Source of the DNA: Deinococcus marmoris DSM 12784
GTDB taxonomy: Bacteria; Deinococcota; Deinococci; Deinococcales; Deinococcaceae
Length of the DNA: 59,099 nucleotides
Assembly: GCF_000701405.1 (NCBI RefSeq)
Contig: NZ_JNIV01000014.1
Coordinates: 1 to 59,099, forward strand
Direction of reading: 5' to 3'
Shown here: positions 1 through 14,513 of the stretch, piece after piece
Layout: each line of letters opens with the position of its first letter
How positions within the stretch are numbered: position 1 is the stretch's first letter
Notes under the pieces: generated by a model
Seen by the model: the letters and a program-made list of their open reading frames with translations, nothing else
The model's database searches: none
Told to the model about the DNA's origin: nothing
Position numbers and translations under genes: made by a program

Positions 1-242
1 CTGTACGGCAGCGCCAAACGGCCTTCTGCTTCTGGACGAAGTGGCTTACGGAACCACGGGCATACTTCATGTTGACAGCGGCGGATTTTGAGGACATACC
101 TCACCTGTTCCTGCATCCCGATGAGCGAACGGCTGTTCTGGTAGTCAAGTGGGGCAAACTCGCCACAGATCGGGCAGACCGGAGCCAATCGGTGCAGCGC
201 TTCTTCTCGGTCTGGTGCGTGACGGCGATATTGACGGGCCAT
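1..242 (-). CDS. Transposase-like protein, N-terminal fragment cut by the window edge
   Basis: Reading the reverse strand from the ATG at 242 gives 80 codons that stay open to the left edge, so only the N-terminus is visible. It contains two CxxC-like pairs (VCPICGEF and RRCQHEVCPW) followed by RPEAEGRLALP. This arrangement, a zinc-finger-like start followed by an R-P-E-x-E-G-R-L-A-L-P stretch, is one I associate with a widespread family of transposase/integrase-like proteins. The catalytic part would lie outside the window. No terminal inverted repeat can be confirmed. The family assignment is a recollection, not a search result. Confidence 0.5.
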   Translation of the reverse strand, partial: MARQYRRHAPDREEALHRLAPVCPICGEFAPLDYQNSRSLIGMQEQVRYVLKIRRCQHEVCPWFRKPLRPEAEGRLALPY

Positions 243-435
243 AATGATCAGATTCTAGCAAGCTGATTTTGCCACCGTAGTTTTTTTTGACCCTTTCCAC
301 CGTCATGAATCTGTGAGATGGCGTGAACTAACTTGCCTTTAAGAACTGATTTCCGCTTCAAGATATTGTGATCATTTTGAAGATGTAACCCGTGCCTCTC
401 CATATCAGTAGCTGCATTCTCAAAGGAGTTTCGTC

Positions 436-1392
436 ATGTCGTATGTTCCCCGTCTGACCCTGATCGCCACTGCCGCCCTGCTGTTCGCTGCCTCCGCGCA
501 GGCACAGTCCGAACTCAAGATTCTGGCCCCAGCCTCGGTGGGCGGCGGCTGGGACGGCACCGCGCAGGCGATTGCCGAGACGCTGCGGACCGAGAAGCTG
601 GTCCCCAGCGTCAGCGTGTACAACATTCCCGGCAAGGCCGGGACGCTGGGACTGGCCGAATTCGTCAAGCTGAAGGGTCAGCCGAACAATCTGATGGTCA
701 CGGGTTTTGTCATGGTGGCGGGGATTCCCATCAACAAGAGTCCCTTCGACCTGAACTCGGACGTGACTCCGATTGCCCGGCTGACCACCTCCTACGAGGT
801 GCTGCTCGTGTCGACCAAGTCGCCCTACAAGACCGTCGAGGACCTGATCGGCGCGTTCAAGAGCAACCCTTCGGCCATCCGTTTCGGGGGCAGCAGCGAG
901 GGCGGCAGCGGGCACGTTGCCGTGGGCAAGCTGGCCAAGGAACTCAAGATCCCCATGAGCCAGGTCAAGTTCATTCCCTCGGCAGGCGGCGCACAGGCGG
1001 CCAAGGCCATGATGGGCGGCGAGCTGGACGTGGTCAGCGCCGGATACAGCGAGATCGAAGACCTGATCAGGAGCGGACAGGTGCGCGGCCTCGCCATCCT
1101 GGCCCCCGAAGCGGTGGCGGGCGTCAACCTGCCCACGCTGATCGCCAGGGGCTACAACGTGGACGTGTCCAACTGGCGCGGTGTGGTGGCGACCGGCAGG
1201 ATCAGCGCCGCCCAGCGCTCGGAACTCACGGTCATGATGACCCGCATGGTCCGCACGGACACCTGGAAAAAGAAACTGGCCGAGAACAAGTGGGACGCCT
1301 ACTTCGCCTCCGGCACGACGTTTGACCGTTTCGTGAGGGTGCAGAAGACCGATGTGGCGCAGTTGTTGCAGGATCTGAATATCCTGAAGTGA
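436..1392 (+). CDS. Bug/TctC-family tripartite tricarboxylate transporter substrate-binding protein (orphan)
   Basis: The 318-residue product starts with a Sec signal peptide that ends near AQAQS and continues with a periplasmic binding-protein body. The VGGGWDGTAQAIAETL and NIPGKAGTLGLAEF segments are typical of the TctC/Bug family, which captures citrate or other carboxylates for the TctAB permease. The start is supported by an AAAGGAG Shine-Dalgarno sequence at 421-427. No TctA or TctB permease gene is in the window, so this is either an orphan receptor or one that serves a distant permease. The ligand cannot be read from sequence. A repeat element begins directly after the stop codon. Confidence 0.85.
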   Translation: MSYVPRLTLIATAALLFAASAQAQSELKILAPASVGGGWDGTAQAIAETLRTEKLVPSVSVYNIPGKAGTLGLAEFVKLKGQPNNLMVTGFVMVAGIPINKSPFDLNSDVTPIARLTTSYEVLLVSTKSPYKTVEDLIGAFKSNPSAIRFGGSSEGGSGHVAVGKLAKELKIPMSQVKFIPSAGGAQAAKAMMGGELDVVSAGYSEIEDLIRSGQVRGLAILAPEAVAGVNLPTLIARGYNVDVSNWRGVVATGRISAAQRSELTVMMTRMVRTDTWKKKLAENKWDAYFASGTTFDRFVRVQKTDVAQLLQDLNILK

Positions 1393-1393
1393 A

Positions 1394-1531
1394 GACCCCT
1401 CACCCCCAACCCCTCTCCCCTGCGGAGAGGGGAGTTTTATTTCTAGGCTGGTGGGGCGGGAACGCTGAATCTGTCGTCTTCTGACCCTCTCCGCAGGGGA
1501 GAGGGTGCCCCGAAGGGGCGGGTGAGGGGTC
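1394..1531. repeat. Palindromic intergenic repeat, family B, full copy
   Basis: The element is 138 bp with perfect 12-bp terminal inverted repeats, GACCCCTCACCC and GGGTGAGGGGTC. Inside are two matching hairpin arms, CTCTCCCCTGCGGAGAGG and CCTCTCCGCAGGGGAGAGG. It fills the gap between the 436-1392 gene and argC and stops 2 bp short of the argC stop codon, so it may also end transcription from both sides. A shorter relative lies at 49004-49061. Confidence 0.75.
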
Positions 1532-1533
1532 TC

Positions 1534-3089
<1,556 letters not shown>

Positions 3090-3121
3090 GGGCCGAGTGT
3101 GACACTGGACTGACGGTCAAG

Positions 3122-3172
3122 GTGCCAGATCAAATCCAGTGCCAGATCAAGTCCAGTGCCTGAACAAGCCGA
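3122..3172. repeat. 17-bp tandem repeat, three units
   Basis: GTGCCAGATCAAATCCA is followed at once by GTGCCAGATCAAGTCCA (one difference) and a more diverged third unit starting GTGCCTGAACAAG. It lies in the gap between the secDF 3' end and the start of the small membrane protein gene, in that gene's promoter region. Confidence 0.7.
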
Positions 3173-3226
3173 GTCTCCGAATCCTCTGCACGGAAGAAAC
3201 CGGTCCTGATCCTATGATCCGCACTG

Positions 3227-3265
3227 AAAAGGCCCCACCTCCTCCACGCTGGAAGAGACGGGGCC
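3227..3265 (-). terminator. Rho-independent terminator of secDF
   Basis: On the reverse strand, GGCCCCGTCTCTTCCA and TGGAGGAGGTGGGGCC form a long stem with a three-base loop and two or three mismatched or wobble pairs. A TTTT run follows. It lies 15 bp past the secDF stop codon. Confidence 0.8.
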
Positions 3266-3279
3266 GACAGCAGGAAGGC

Positions 3280-5595
<2,316 letters not shown>

Positions 5596-5654
5596 GGTGG
5601 AACTCCTGGGTCAGATGAGGAAAGGCAGGTGGGAATCTCAGACCTTCCTGTCCC

Positions 5655-6002
5655 TCAGCCGCCGTCGGTTTGCCGCCGTCCCAGCACGTTCAGGTCGCTC
5701 AGCGGCGCGGGCTGCTGCCAGCTCCAGCGCGTGGTCTGGCTGCCTAGCTGCTCCCGCACCAGCCGGAAGGACTCGGCGGGAGGCGGCGGCGTCAGCACCG
5801 GCACCCCCGGCCCCGGCTGCGGCATGGCGCGCACCTCGGGCAGGGCGGGGGCCACGTTGCTGGCGCTGAGACGTTGGCCCACTTCTGGCGGACGCACAGG
5901 GGTTCCCAGCACCACCGCCAGCACCGACAGCAAGGTCAGCACCCCCGGCCACGCACTCAGACGTGAAACCCAGGCAGGGAGGGGGGTGGGGGAGGGACGC
6001 AA
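5655..6002 (-). CDS. Small single-pass membrane or secreted protein upstream of secDF, unknown function
   Basis: I see a 115-residue product with one N-terminal hydrophobic segment (WPGVLTLLSVLAVVLG), a proline-rich linker and a C-terminal RLVREQLGSQTTRWSW segment. The frame stays open further upstream, but no ATG or Shine-Dalgarno is visible. I chose the TTG at 6002 because a TATGCT box ends 8 nt before it, the spacing seen for leaderless genes in this window. It precedes secDF by 59 bp on the same strand, so the two are probably co-transcribed. A role in protein export is inference from position only. Confidence 0.55.
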   Translation of the reverse strand: MRPSPTPLPAWVSRLSAWPGVLTLLSVLAVVLGTPVRPPEVGQRLSASNVAPALPEVRAMPQPGPGVPVLTPPPPAESFRLVREQLGSQTTRWSWQQPAPLSDLNVLGRRQTDGG

Positions 6003-6010
6003 AGCGCCGC

Positions 6011-6016
6011 AGCATA
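6011..6016 (-). promoter_or_regulatory. -10 box, apparently leaderless, for the gene upstream of secDF
   Basis: TATGCT on the reverse strand ends 8 nt before the proposed TTG start at 6002. It could also drive secDF. Confidence 0.45.
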
Positions 6017-6172
6017 CCAAGCGTGGACTGACCGGGAGATGACGGTCAGCACCTTCCGTGCCGCCTTCGCCGTTTCTTCGCGGTCCGTGGGCTGTTTGTT
6101 GATGCCCCAATGAGAGGCTTGAGTCAGGGTCAGGAGCCGTTTCTGGCCCGCGACATTCAAGGAGGACTCCAC

Positions 6173-6784
6173 ATGAGTCGGTTCAAGACCACCAGCATCA
6201 ACACCCGCATTAAGATGATTTTTCGCAAGACGCCCCTGATCGTTCTGGCTGCCCTGCCCCTGACCGTGGGCGCAGTGCTGGCCCAGCAGTCCGCCCCGGT
6301 GACCGCTGCTGCCGACGCCACTGCCCAGGCCCAGCAGCCCCGGACCCAGCGCGTTCAGCCCGCACAGCCGGGTCAGCGCGGCGCGGCAGGCACCCAGACG
6401 CCTGCACAGCCACGCGCCCAGAGCGGCACCAATGACGGTGACGTGTACCTTCAGAAGCTGGCCGCCGGGCTGGGCATCAGCCTGGATACGCTGAAAGCCG
6501 CCGCGCTGGCTGCTGGAAACGCCACCATCGATCAGGGCGTGAAAAACGGCGATATCGCCAGCAACCGCGCCGCAGATATGAAAACCCGCCTGAAGGACAA
6601 TCCCTTCGGCCTGTTGCGCAGCGGAGGCCGGGGTGGACCGGACGGCGGCCCTGGCGGACGTGGGATGCACGGCCCTGGTGGGCGGGGCGGGGGTCCGCGC
6701 GGCGATCTGAATACCCCGGATAGCACGCAGGGACAGACCGACAGCGGCACCGTGGACCCGAACGCGGCGGAGGGCGGAAGCTGA
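6173..6784 (+). CDS. Secreted low-complexity protein with a DUF2680-like helical segment
   Basis: The 203-residue product has a signal peptide (hydrophobic PLIVLAALPLTVGAVLAQ, cleavage near AQQ), a Gln/Pro/Ala-rich stretch, and a helical segment containing LAAGLGISLDTLKAAALAA and ASNRAADMKTRL. It ends in a Gly/Arg-rich tail around GGRGGPDGGPGGRGMHG. The helical pattern resembles short secreted proteins grouped as DUF2680 in Firmicutes; that is a resemblance only. The frame is open from 6110, but the AAGGAGG Shine-Dalgarno at 6158-6164 selects the ATG at 6173. No function is assigned. Confidence 0.7.
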   Translation: MSRFKTTSINTRIKMIFRKTPLIVLAALPLTVGAVLAQQSAPVTAAADATAQAQQPRTQRVQPAQPGQRGAAGTQTPAQPRAQSGTNDGDVYLQKLAAGLGISLDTLKAAALAAGNATIDQGVKNGDIASNRAADMKTRLKDNPFGLLRSGGRGGPDGGPGGRGMHGPGGRGGGPRGDLNTPDSTQGQTDSGTVDPNAAEGGS

Positions 6785-6800
6785 CGCCGATAGCTCATTA

Positions 6801-6837
6801 AACAGGGCCACCTCCAGTGATTGGAGGTGGCCCTGTT
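6801..6837. terminator. Bidirectional hairpin terminator between convergent genes
   Basis: AACAGGGCCACCTCCA (6801-6816) pairs perfectly with TGGAGGTGGCCCTGTT (6822-6837) around a 5-base loop. It separates the plus-strand 6173-6784 gene from the end of infB and can serve both. Confidence 0.85.
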
Positions 6838-6866
6838 GAGGTTGAGACTTGTGGTCATGCTCAGGC

Positions 6867-9045
<2,179 letters not shown>

Positions 9046-9048
9046 GGC

Positions 9049-10236
<1,188 letters not shown>

Positions 10237-10298
10237 CTCACTCTTCCTTTTTCGGTTGTCTGTGTTGTCTGTTCTTTGAATTTAGAGGCGGTCAGACT

Positions 10299-10814
10299 TC
10301 AGCGGTGGCGGTCCGGGAACTCGGCCAGATTGGCGGTGAACGTTCCAGCTTTCAGCGTCACGTCGTCGCCGTTCACGTCGAAGGTCACGTCCTTGCCGTC
10401 CACCGCCTTGATCGGGGCGGTAAACGCCTGCCCATCGCCGCGCACCCGCGCTTTGAGGCCCACCATGCGCTCGAAATGCCGGGCCGTCAGTAGCGGACGC
10501 TTGGCCCCAGGCGACTCGAATTCCAGGCGGTACTCGCCCGTGACCGGGTCCACGCGGTCAAACTCCGCCTCGGCGGCGCGGCTGGCCCCGGTGATGTCGG
10601 CCATCGTGACGGGCTGCTCGTCCAGGCGGTCAATCCGCACCAGCACGATCAGTTCCCCGCCCGCATTCTGAAGCTGCACTTCCAGCACCTCGAAGCCCAG
10701 CGGCCCCACCCCTGCCTGCGCGATGGCCTGAAGCCGGGCGATCTGCCCGTCTGTCTGCCCACTTGAATTGTTGGCCGTCTGGCCGTCTGAGTTGTCGTTT
10801 GCGTTGTTATTCAT
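10299..10814 (-). CDS. rimP: Ribosome maturation factor RimP
   Basis: RimP assists late assembly of the 30S ribosomal subunit. The 171-residue product has the family landmarks LGFEVLEVQL, LIVLVRIDR, DITGASRAAEAEFD and EYRLEFESPGAKRPL. It carries an unusual Asn/Ser/Gln-rich N-terminal tail of about 25 residues (MNNNANDNSDGQ) before the folded part. I chose the ATG at 10814 because GGGAGG lies 10 nt upstream; another in-frame ATG lies at 10832. It is the first gene of the infB operon. Confidence 0.93.
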   Translation of the reverse strand: MNNNANDNSDGQTANNSSGQTDGQIARLQAIAQAGVGPLGFEVLEVQLQNAGGELIVLVRIDRLDEQPVTMADITGASRAAEAEFDRVDPVTGEYRLEFESPGAKRPLLTARHFERMVGLKARVRGDGQAFTAPIKAVDGKDVTFDVNGDDVTLKAGTFTANLAEFPDRHR

Positions 10815-10863
10815 ATTGTCGGGGCCTCCCATGCGGGCTGCCCACCTGACCACCCCCTCCACG

Positions 10864-10890
10864 AAAAAAGGTGGGCTTGCCGCACCCACC
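10864..10890 (-). terminator. Terminator-like hairpin in the rimP leader (possible attenuator)
   Basis: On the reverse strand GGTGGGT pairs with GCCCACC around a seven-base loop and is followed immediately by TTTTTT. This lies 50 bp upstream of the rimP start and downstream of the -10 box at 10918-10923, so it sits inside the likely 5' leader. A second small hairpin, CCTC/GAGG, lies just before it at 10891-10904. Confidence 0.6.
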
Positions 10891-10917
10891 CCTCTATTTC
10901 GAGGAATTTCAAGACCC

Positions 10918-10923
10918 AGTATA
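10918..10923 (-). promoter_or_regulatory. -10 box of the rimP-nusA-ylxR-infB operon
   Basis: TATACT on the reverse strand matches a vegetative -10 element, about 100 bp before rimP. No convincing -35 hexamer is seen at the expected distance. Confidence 0.5.
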
Positions 10924-11010
10924 GCCGATGGGCCGATTTAGGCGGCGAAGGGGGTCACAAAGTCGAGGGTGGATGCCGTTGGTTAGCGGTGTACTGGCCT
11001 TGCTGCCAGG

Positions 11011-11163
11011 GTTTAACCCCTCTGCTCCGCAGCTCTGCGAGTCCGCCCCTTCGGGGCACCTCCCCTCAAGGGGAGGCAAGGTGTTTTCCGTGTGGCACGA
11101 TCAATTGCACCTCCTGGCTCCCCTTGAGGGGAGCTGGCAGCGAAGCTGACTGAGGGGTTAAAC
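11011..11163 (+). repeat. Palindromic repeat, family A, copy 1
   Basis: The 153-bp element has perfect 12-bp ends, GTTTAACCCCTC and GAGGGGTTAAAC. Inside are a hairpin CCGCCCCTTCGGGG and paired arms CTCCCCTCAAGGGGAG and CTCCCCTTGAGGGGAG. It lies between the rimP promoter and the minC 3' end and has no coding capacity. Related copies are at 40405-40553 (reverse orientation) and 47601-47752. Confidence 0.85.
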
Positions 11164-11202
11164 CGTGGTAGCCGCCTTCAAACATCCGCCCAACACCCTC
11201 TC

Positions 11203-11817
11203 TTACTTCTGCACGTCAATCGCAATCACGCCATTTTGCAACCGCGCCAACTCCGCCACGGGCTGGCCGTCCCGCTGGCGCATGTTGCTCAGGCTGCTGC
11301 CTTCGGGCGCGCGGGCCACGGCGTCGCCGATGCGGATCTGGGGGCTGGCAATGGGACGCGCCCATACGATGGCGTCGCTGTAGCCGCCCTGCCCGGCGTG
11401 GGCCAGACCGCGCAATGCGCCGATTACGATCACGTCGCCGCCCGCGATCACCTCGGCGCTGGGGTTCACGTCGCCCAGCACGATCACGCTGCCCCGGTAC
11501 TCGTTGCGCGATCCGGCCCGGATGGTGTGCGGCACGATGACCGTGCGGGCGCTGTCAATCGGGTGGGCTTCGGGCGCGGCCTGGGCCGGGGCAGCCACCG
11601 TCACGCGCGGCGCGCGAATACGGCCCGGTTTGCCCCCGGCCTCGCGGATGGCCGTCAATGCCTGCTCGATTGCGCCTGGATCGGCGTCGCCGTTGATCTC
11701 GATGGTCACGCTGCTGCCGGAGAGGTTGGGCATGGTCAGCCCGCGTGACACGCTCTCGGCGGTGTCGCCCGGTTCCAGCAGCAGATTCAGACCGCCCAGT
11801 GTGCCGCGTAACTTCAT
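11203..11817 (-). CDS. minC: Septum site-determining protein MinC
   Basis: MinC inhibits FtsZ assembly away from mid-cell, acting with the membrane ATPase MinD. The 204-residue protein has an N-terminal FtsZ-interacting domain starting MKLRGTLGGLNLLLEPGD. Its C-terminal beta-helix domain contains YRGSVIVLGDVNPSAEVIAG and GDVIVIGALRGLAHAG, the family's hallmark repeats. The frame extends upstream, but I chose the ATG at 11817 because a TAGATT box sits 7 nt before it and the family begins there. minD and minE are not adjacent in this window. Confidence 0.93.
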   Translation of the reverse strand: MKLRGTLGGLNLLLEPGDTAESVSRGLTMPNLSGSSVTIEINGDADPGAIEQALTAIREAGGKPGRIRAPRVTVAAPAQAAPEAHPIDSARTVIVPHTIRAGSRNEYRGSVIVLGDVNPSAEVIAGGDVIVIGALRGLAHAGQGGYSDAIVWARPIASPQIRIGDAVARAPEGSSLSNMRQRDGQPVAELARLQNGVIAIDVQK

Positions 11818-11824
11818 GGCCCTT

Positions 11825-11830
11825 AATCTA
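11825..11830 (-). promoter_or_regulatory. -10 box of minC, apparently leaderless
   Basis: TAGATT on the reverse strand ends 7 nt before the minC ATG, so transcription would start at or next to the start codon. Confidence 0.55.
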
Positions 11831-11915
11831 GCGTTACATTTCGCCGCCGGGTCAGCACGGGGATCAGCGCAGGAGCAACGCAGCGTCCGGGGCAACCTCT
11901 CACCCGCCTTCCCCG

Positions 11916-11921
11916 TATAAG
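11916..11921 (+). promoter_or_regulatory. -10-like box of the ABC exporter ATPase
   Basis: TATAAG lies 5 nt before the ATG at 11927. It differs from TANNNT at the last base. It is divergent from the minC promoter about 90 bp away. Confidence 0.45.
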
Positions 11922-11926
11922 GGGGC

Positions 11927-12709
11927 ATGTCCGCGCCCACGCCCACCACATCCGAGATCGCCGCGCTGGAACTGCGTGGACTTCACAAGTCGTTCGCGGG
12001 CCGGGCGGCGGTCTCCGGCCTGAGCCTGAGCGTGCGGCCCGGCGAGTTGTACGCCCTGCTGGGTCCGAACGGCGCGGGCAAAACCACCACCATCCGCATG
12101 ATCGCGGGCCTGACGAAGCCTGACAGCGGCGAGGCGTTCATCTACGGCCACAGCGTCCAGCATGATGCCCAGGCAGCCAAACAGGTGCTGGCGTATCTGC
12201 CCGACGATCCGCTGCTGTATGGCAAATTGAGCGCGCCCGAATACCTTGAATTTGTGGCCGGGCTGTGGGGCATGGACGCCGCGCAGGCCGCCCCGGAGGC
12301 CGAACGCCTGCTGAAGTGGCTGAACCTGTGGGATCACCGCACCGAACGGGTGGAGGGCTTTTCGCGCGGCATGAAGCAGAAGCTGGCGATGGCCGGGGCG
12401 CTGATCCACCGCCCGCGCCTGTTGCTGCTGGATGAGCCGCTGACCGGACTGGACGCGGCGGCCTCGCGGCAGGTCAAAGATGCGTTGCGCCAGTACGTGG
12501 ATGACGGCGGGGCAGTGGTCCTGACCACCCACATCCTGGAGGTGGCCGAGCGCATGGCCGAACGAATTGGCATCATCGGCGGCGGCCAACTGATCGCGGA
12601 GGGAACGCCGGAGGAGTTGCTGGAGCGTACTGAAACGCACACGCTGGAAGACGCTTTCCTGTCGCTGACGGGATTGGACGTGCCACACACTGAGGTTGAA
12701 GTGCTGTGA
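11927..12709 (+). CDS. ABC transporter ATP-binding protein (ABC-2/exporter type)
   Basis: The 260-residue ATPase has Walker [10 protein letters not shown], signature FSRGMKQK, Walker B LLLLDEPLTGLD and the switch histidine in TTHILEVAE. The YLPDDPLLYGKLSAPEYLEF segment is typical of the drug- or lipid-export subfamily (CcmA/NatA-like). It would energize the membrane protein encoded at 12843-14426. The substrate is unknown. A dispersed repeat is inserted between the two genes, starting on the last base of this gene's stop codon. Confidence 0.9.
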   Translation: MSAPTPTTSEIAALELRGLHKSFAGRAAVSGLSLSVRPGELYALLGPNGAGKTTTIRMIAGLTKPDSGEAFIYGHSVQHDAQAAKQVLAYLPDDPLLYGKLSAPEYLEFVAGLWGMDAAQAAPEAERLLKWLNLWDHRTERVEGFSRGMKQKLAMAGALIHRPRLLLLDEPLTGLDAAASRQVKDALRQYVDDGGAVVLTTHILEVAERMAERIGIIGGGQLIAEGTPEELLERTETHTLEDAFLSLTGLDVPHTEVEVL

Positions 12710-12844
12710 TACGGATTCCGCCTAATTCCTTACCCCATTCGGAAAGCGCCGCTGGGTTAATCCATACGCGGAATCCGTATTCTTTCCTACCCGCGTCCGC
12801 TCGGATTTCATCGTTTTTGCCAACGATTCAATTGGAATTCGTAT
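12709..12844. repeat. Dispersed short repeat with ATACGGATTCCGC ends
   Basis: ATACGGATTCCGC at 12709-12721 is matched by its exact inverted copy GCGGAATCCGTAT at 12768-12780, and an imperfect third copy of the end, GGAATTCGTAT, is at 12834-12844. The left end takes in the final base of the upstream stop codon, and the right end supplies the AT of the downstream ATG. I recall repeats with this kind of end in Deinococcus genomes; only one copy is in this window. Confidence 0.65.
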
Positions 12845-14426
12845 GAGAACCGAGGCTGTCAAATCGTCTGCATCCCGTGTCAGAGGCCCGAAACCCGGCA
12901 GCCTGCCCTGGCTGCTGAAAAAGCAACTGCTGTGGCAGTGGCAGGCGCTGACGGGCGGCCAGCGCAAGGGGGTGTACATCGCGCTGGCGGTGCTGATTCT
13001 GGCCGTGCTGGGAGGTTATTTCGCCTTGCGCTCCCTGCTGGCGGACTTGCCCCTGAACGCCCCGCTGCCCGATCTGGCGCTGGGTCCGGTGTTGCTGGCG
13101 CAGGCGTTTTTGCTGACGCTGATGCTTTCTGCGGCGGTGCGGGCGTCTCTGGTCACGCTGTTCACGCGCGGCGATCTGGACCTGCTGCTGCAATCGCCCA
13201 TCCCGCCGCGTGTGGTGCTGGCGTCACGGGCGCTGGGGGTGGCACTCTCGGCGGCGTTGCCCGCTGGCCTGCTGGTGGTGCCGCTGACCCTGGCCCTGCT
13301 GGTGCTGGGCGTGTGGCGCGGTGGAGTGGGATTGCCGCTGTGGTGGCTGTCTGCATCACTGCTGGCGTCCAGCGCGGGGCTGTGGCTGACACTTGGACTG
13401 GTGCGCGTGTTGGGCGTGCGCCGCACCCGCACGGTGTCGGCGGTGCTGGGGGCGCTGTTCGGCGCGGGTATTTTTCTGGGAACGCAGTGGGCCAATTTCA
13501 GTGGGGGGCGGGGCCGGGGGCAGCAGCCCAGTGCTGTTTTTGAGGCGCTGTCCTCCTTCGCGCCGGGCCGGGGCAACTGGCCGGACCGGGAGGCGTGGCT
13601 GTGGCTCCCGGCCCGCGCCGCGTGGCTGGAGCCTTTGCCCGCGTTGCTGCTGGTCCTGCTGTCCGTGTCCGTGTTCGCCGTCTCGGTGCTGGCCCTGACC
13701 CGGCAGTTCGTGAACGGCGCGCAGGAAGTCGCCGCGCCAGAAGGCCGCGTCCGGCATTCGCGCACCCCACCGGGTAAATTGCGTTTTGCCTCCGGTTCCC
13801 GCGCCACGCTGCTTAAGGAGTGGCGGCTGATCGGGCGTGACCCGGAACTGCTGTCGCGCACGTTGCTGCAACTGGTGTATCTGCTGCCGCTGCTGTTCTC
13901 GGTCACACGGGGCGGCGGGGGGCTGCGGGCGGCGGGCGGCACCGGGGTCATTCTGCTGACCGCCAGCCTGACGGCAGCCCTGGCCCACCTGACCCTGAAC
14001 GCCGAGGACGCCCCGGACCTGCTGATCAGCGCCCCGCGCAGCCCGGCGGCCCTGCGGCGCGACAAGTGGCTGGCCGCCGTGATTCCCACCGTGCTGCTCG
14101 GGTTGGTAGCGCTGACCGTGCTGGCCCTGCGTGGGGCGCTGGGAACCTCCCACACGTTTTTTCTGTTGCCGCTATTGCTGCTGGGAACGGGTGGCACGGC
14201 TTTAATGGTGCTGTGGCAACCCCTCCCGGTGCGCCGCGCCGACGCCTTCAAGCGCAGCCAGCGCGCCCCACTGATCAATACGGTTCTGACACTGCTGTTT
14301 CAGGGTGGACTGTCTGCAACTGCTTTCGCGGCCAGCAGCGGCGCGGTTTGGGGACTGGCGACGCTGGGGCTGGCCGTCCTGGCGCTGGCCGTGGCCTATG
14401 CTCTGCGGCGCAGCGACGTGCGGTGA
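12843..14426 (+). CDS. ABC exporter membrane protein, partner of the 11927-12709 ATPase
   Basis: The 527-residue product is mostly hydrophobic, with roughly a dozen predicted membrane segments. Examples are [39 protein letters not shown] and [21 protein letters not shown] cytoplasmic N-terminus reads [19 protein letters not shown]. It resembles large ABC-2-type permeases paired with CcmA-like ATPases. The ATG at 12843 overlaps the end of the inserted repeat, and no strong Shine-Dalgarno is evident. The substrate is unknown. Confidence 0.8.
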   Translation: MRTEAVKSSASRVRGPKPGSLPWLLKKQLLWQWQALTGGQRKGVYIALAVLILAVLGGYFALRSLLADLPLNAPLPDLALGPVLLAQAFLLTLMLSAAVRASLVTLFTRGDLDLLLQSPIPPRVVLASRALGVALSAALPAGLLVVPLTLALLVLGVWRGGVGLPLWWLSASLLASSAGLWLTLGLVRVLGVRRTRTVSAVLGALFGAGIFLGTQWANFSGGRGRGQQPSAVFEALSSFAPGRGNWPDREAWLWLPARAAWLEPLPALLLVLLSVSVFAVSVLALTRQFVNGAQEVAAPEGRVRHSRTPPGKLRFASGSRATLLKEWRLIGRDPELLSRTLLQLVYLLPLLFSVTRGGGGLRAAGGTGVILLTASLTAALAHLTLNAEDAPDLLISAPRSPAALRRDKWLAAVIPTVLLGLVALTVLALRGALGTSHTFFLLPLLLLGTGGTALMVLWQPLPVRRADAFKRSQRAPLINTVLTLLFQGGLSATAFAASSGAVWGLATLGLAVLALAVAYALRRSDVR

Positions 14427-14462
14427 GGCGGTATTTGCACACGCCCCCGCATCCCCGACAGC

Positions 14463-14468
14463 TATCCT
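14463..14468 (+). promoter_or_regulatory. -10 box ahead of the CitE-like operon, apparently leaderless
   Basis: TATCCT ends 6 nt before the ATG of the 12-codon leader at 14475. Confidence 0.5.
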
Positions 14469-14474
14469 GATCCC

Positions 14475-14513
14475 ATGCCCCACCACTTTTCCGCCCGCAC
14501 AGGACAGTCCTGA
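14475..14513 (+). CDS. Candidate 12-codon leader peptide coupled to the CitE-like gene
   Basis: An ATG at 14475 opens a reading frame [12 protein letters not shown] that ends in TGA, and that TGA overlaps the start codon of the next gene as TGATG. A TATCCT box sits 6 nt upstream, the spacing seen for leaderless genes in this window. Ribosomes loading on a leaderless transcript at this ATG could be passed on to the next start. It may be only a coupling device. No homologue is known to me. Confidence 0.4.
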   Translation: MPHHFSARTGQS

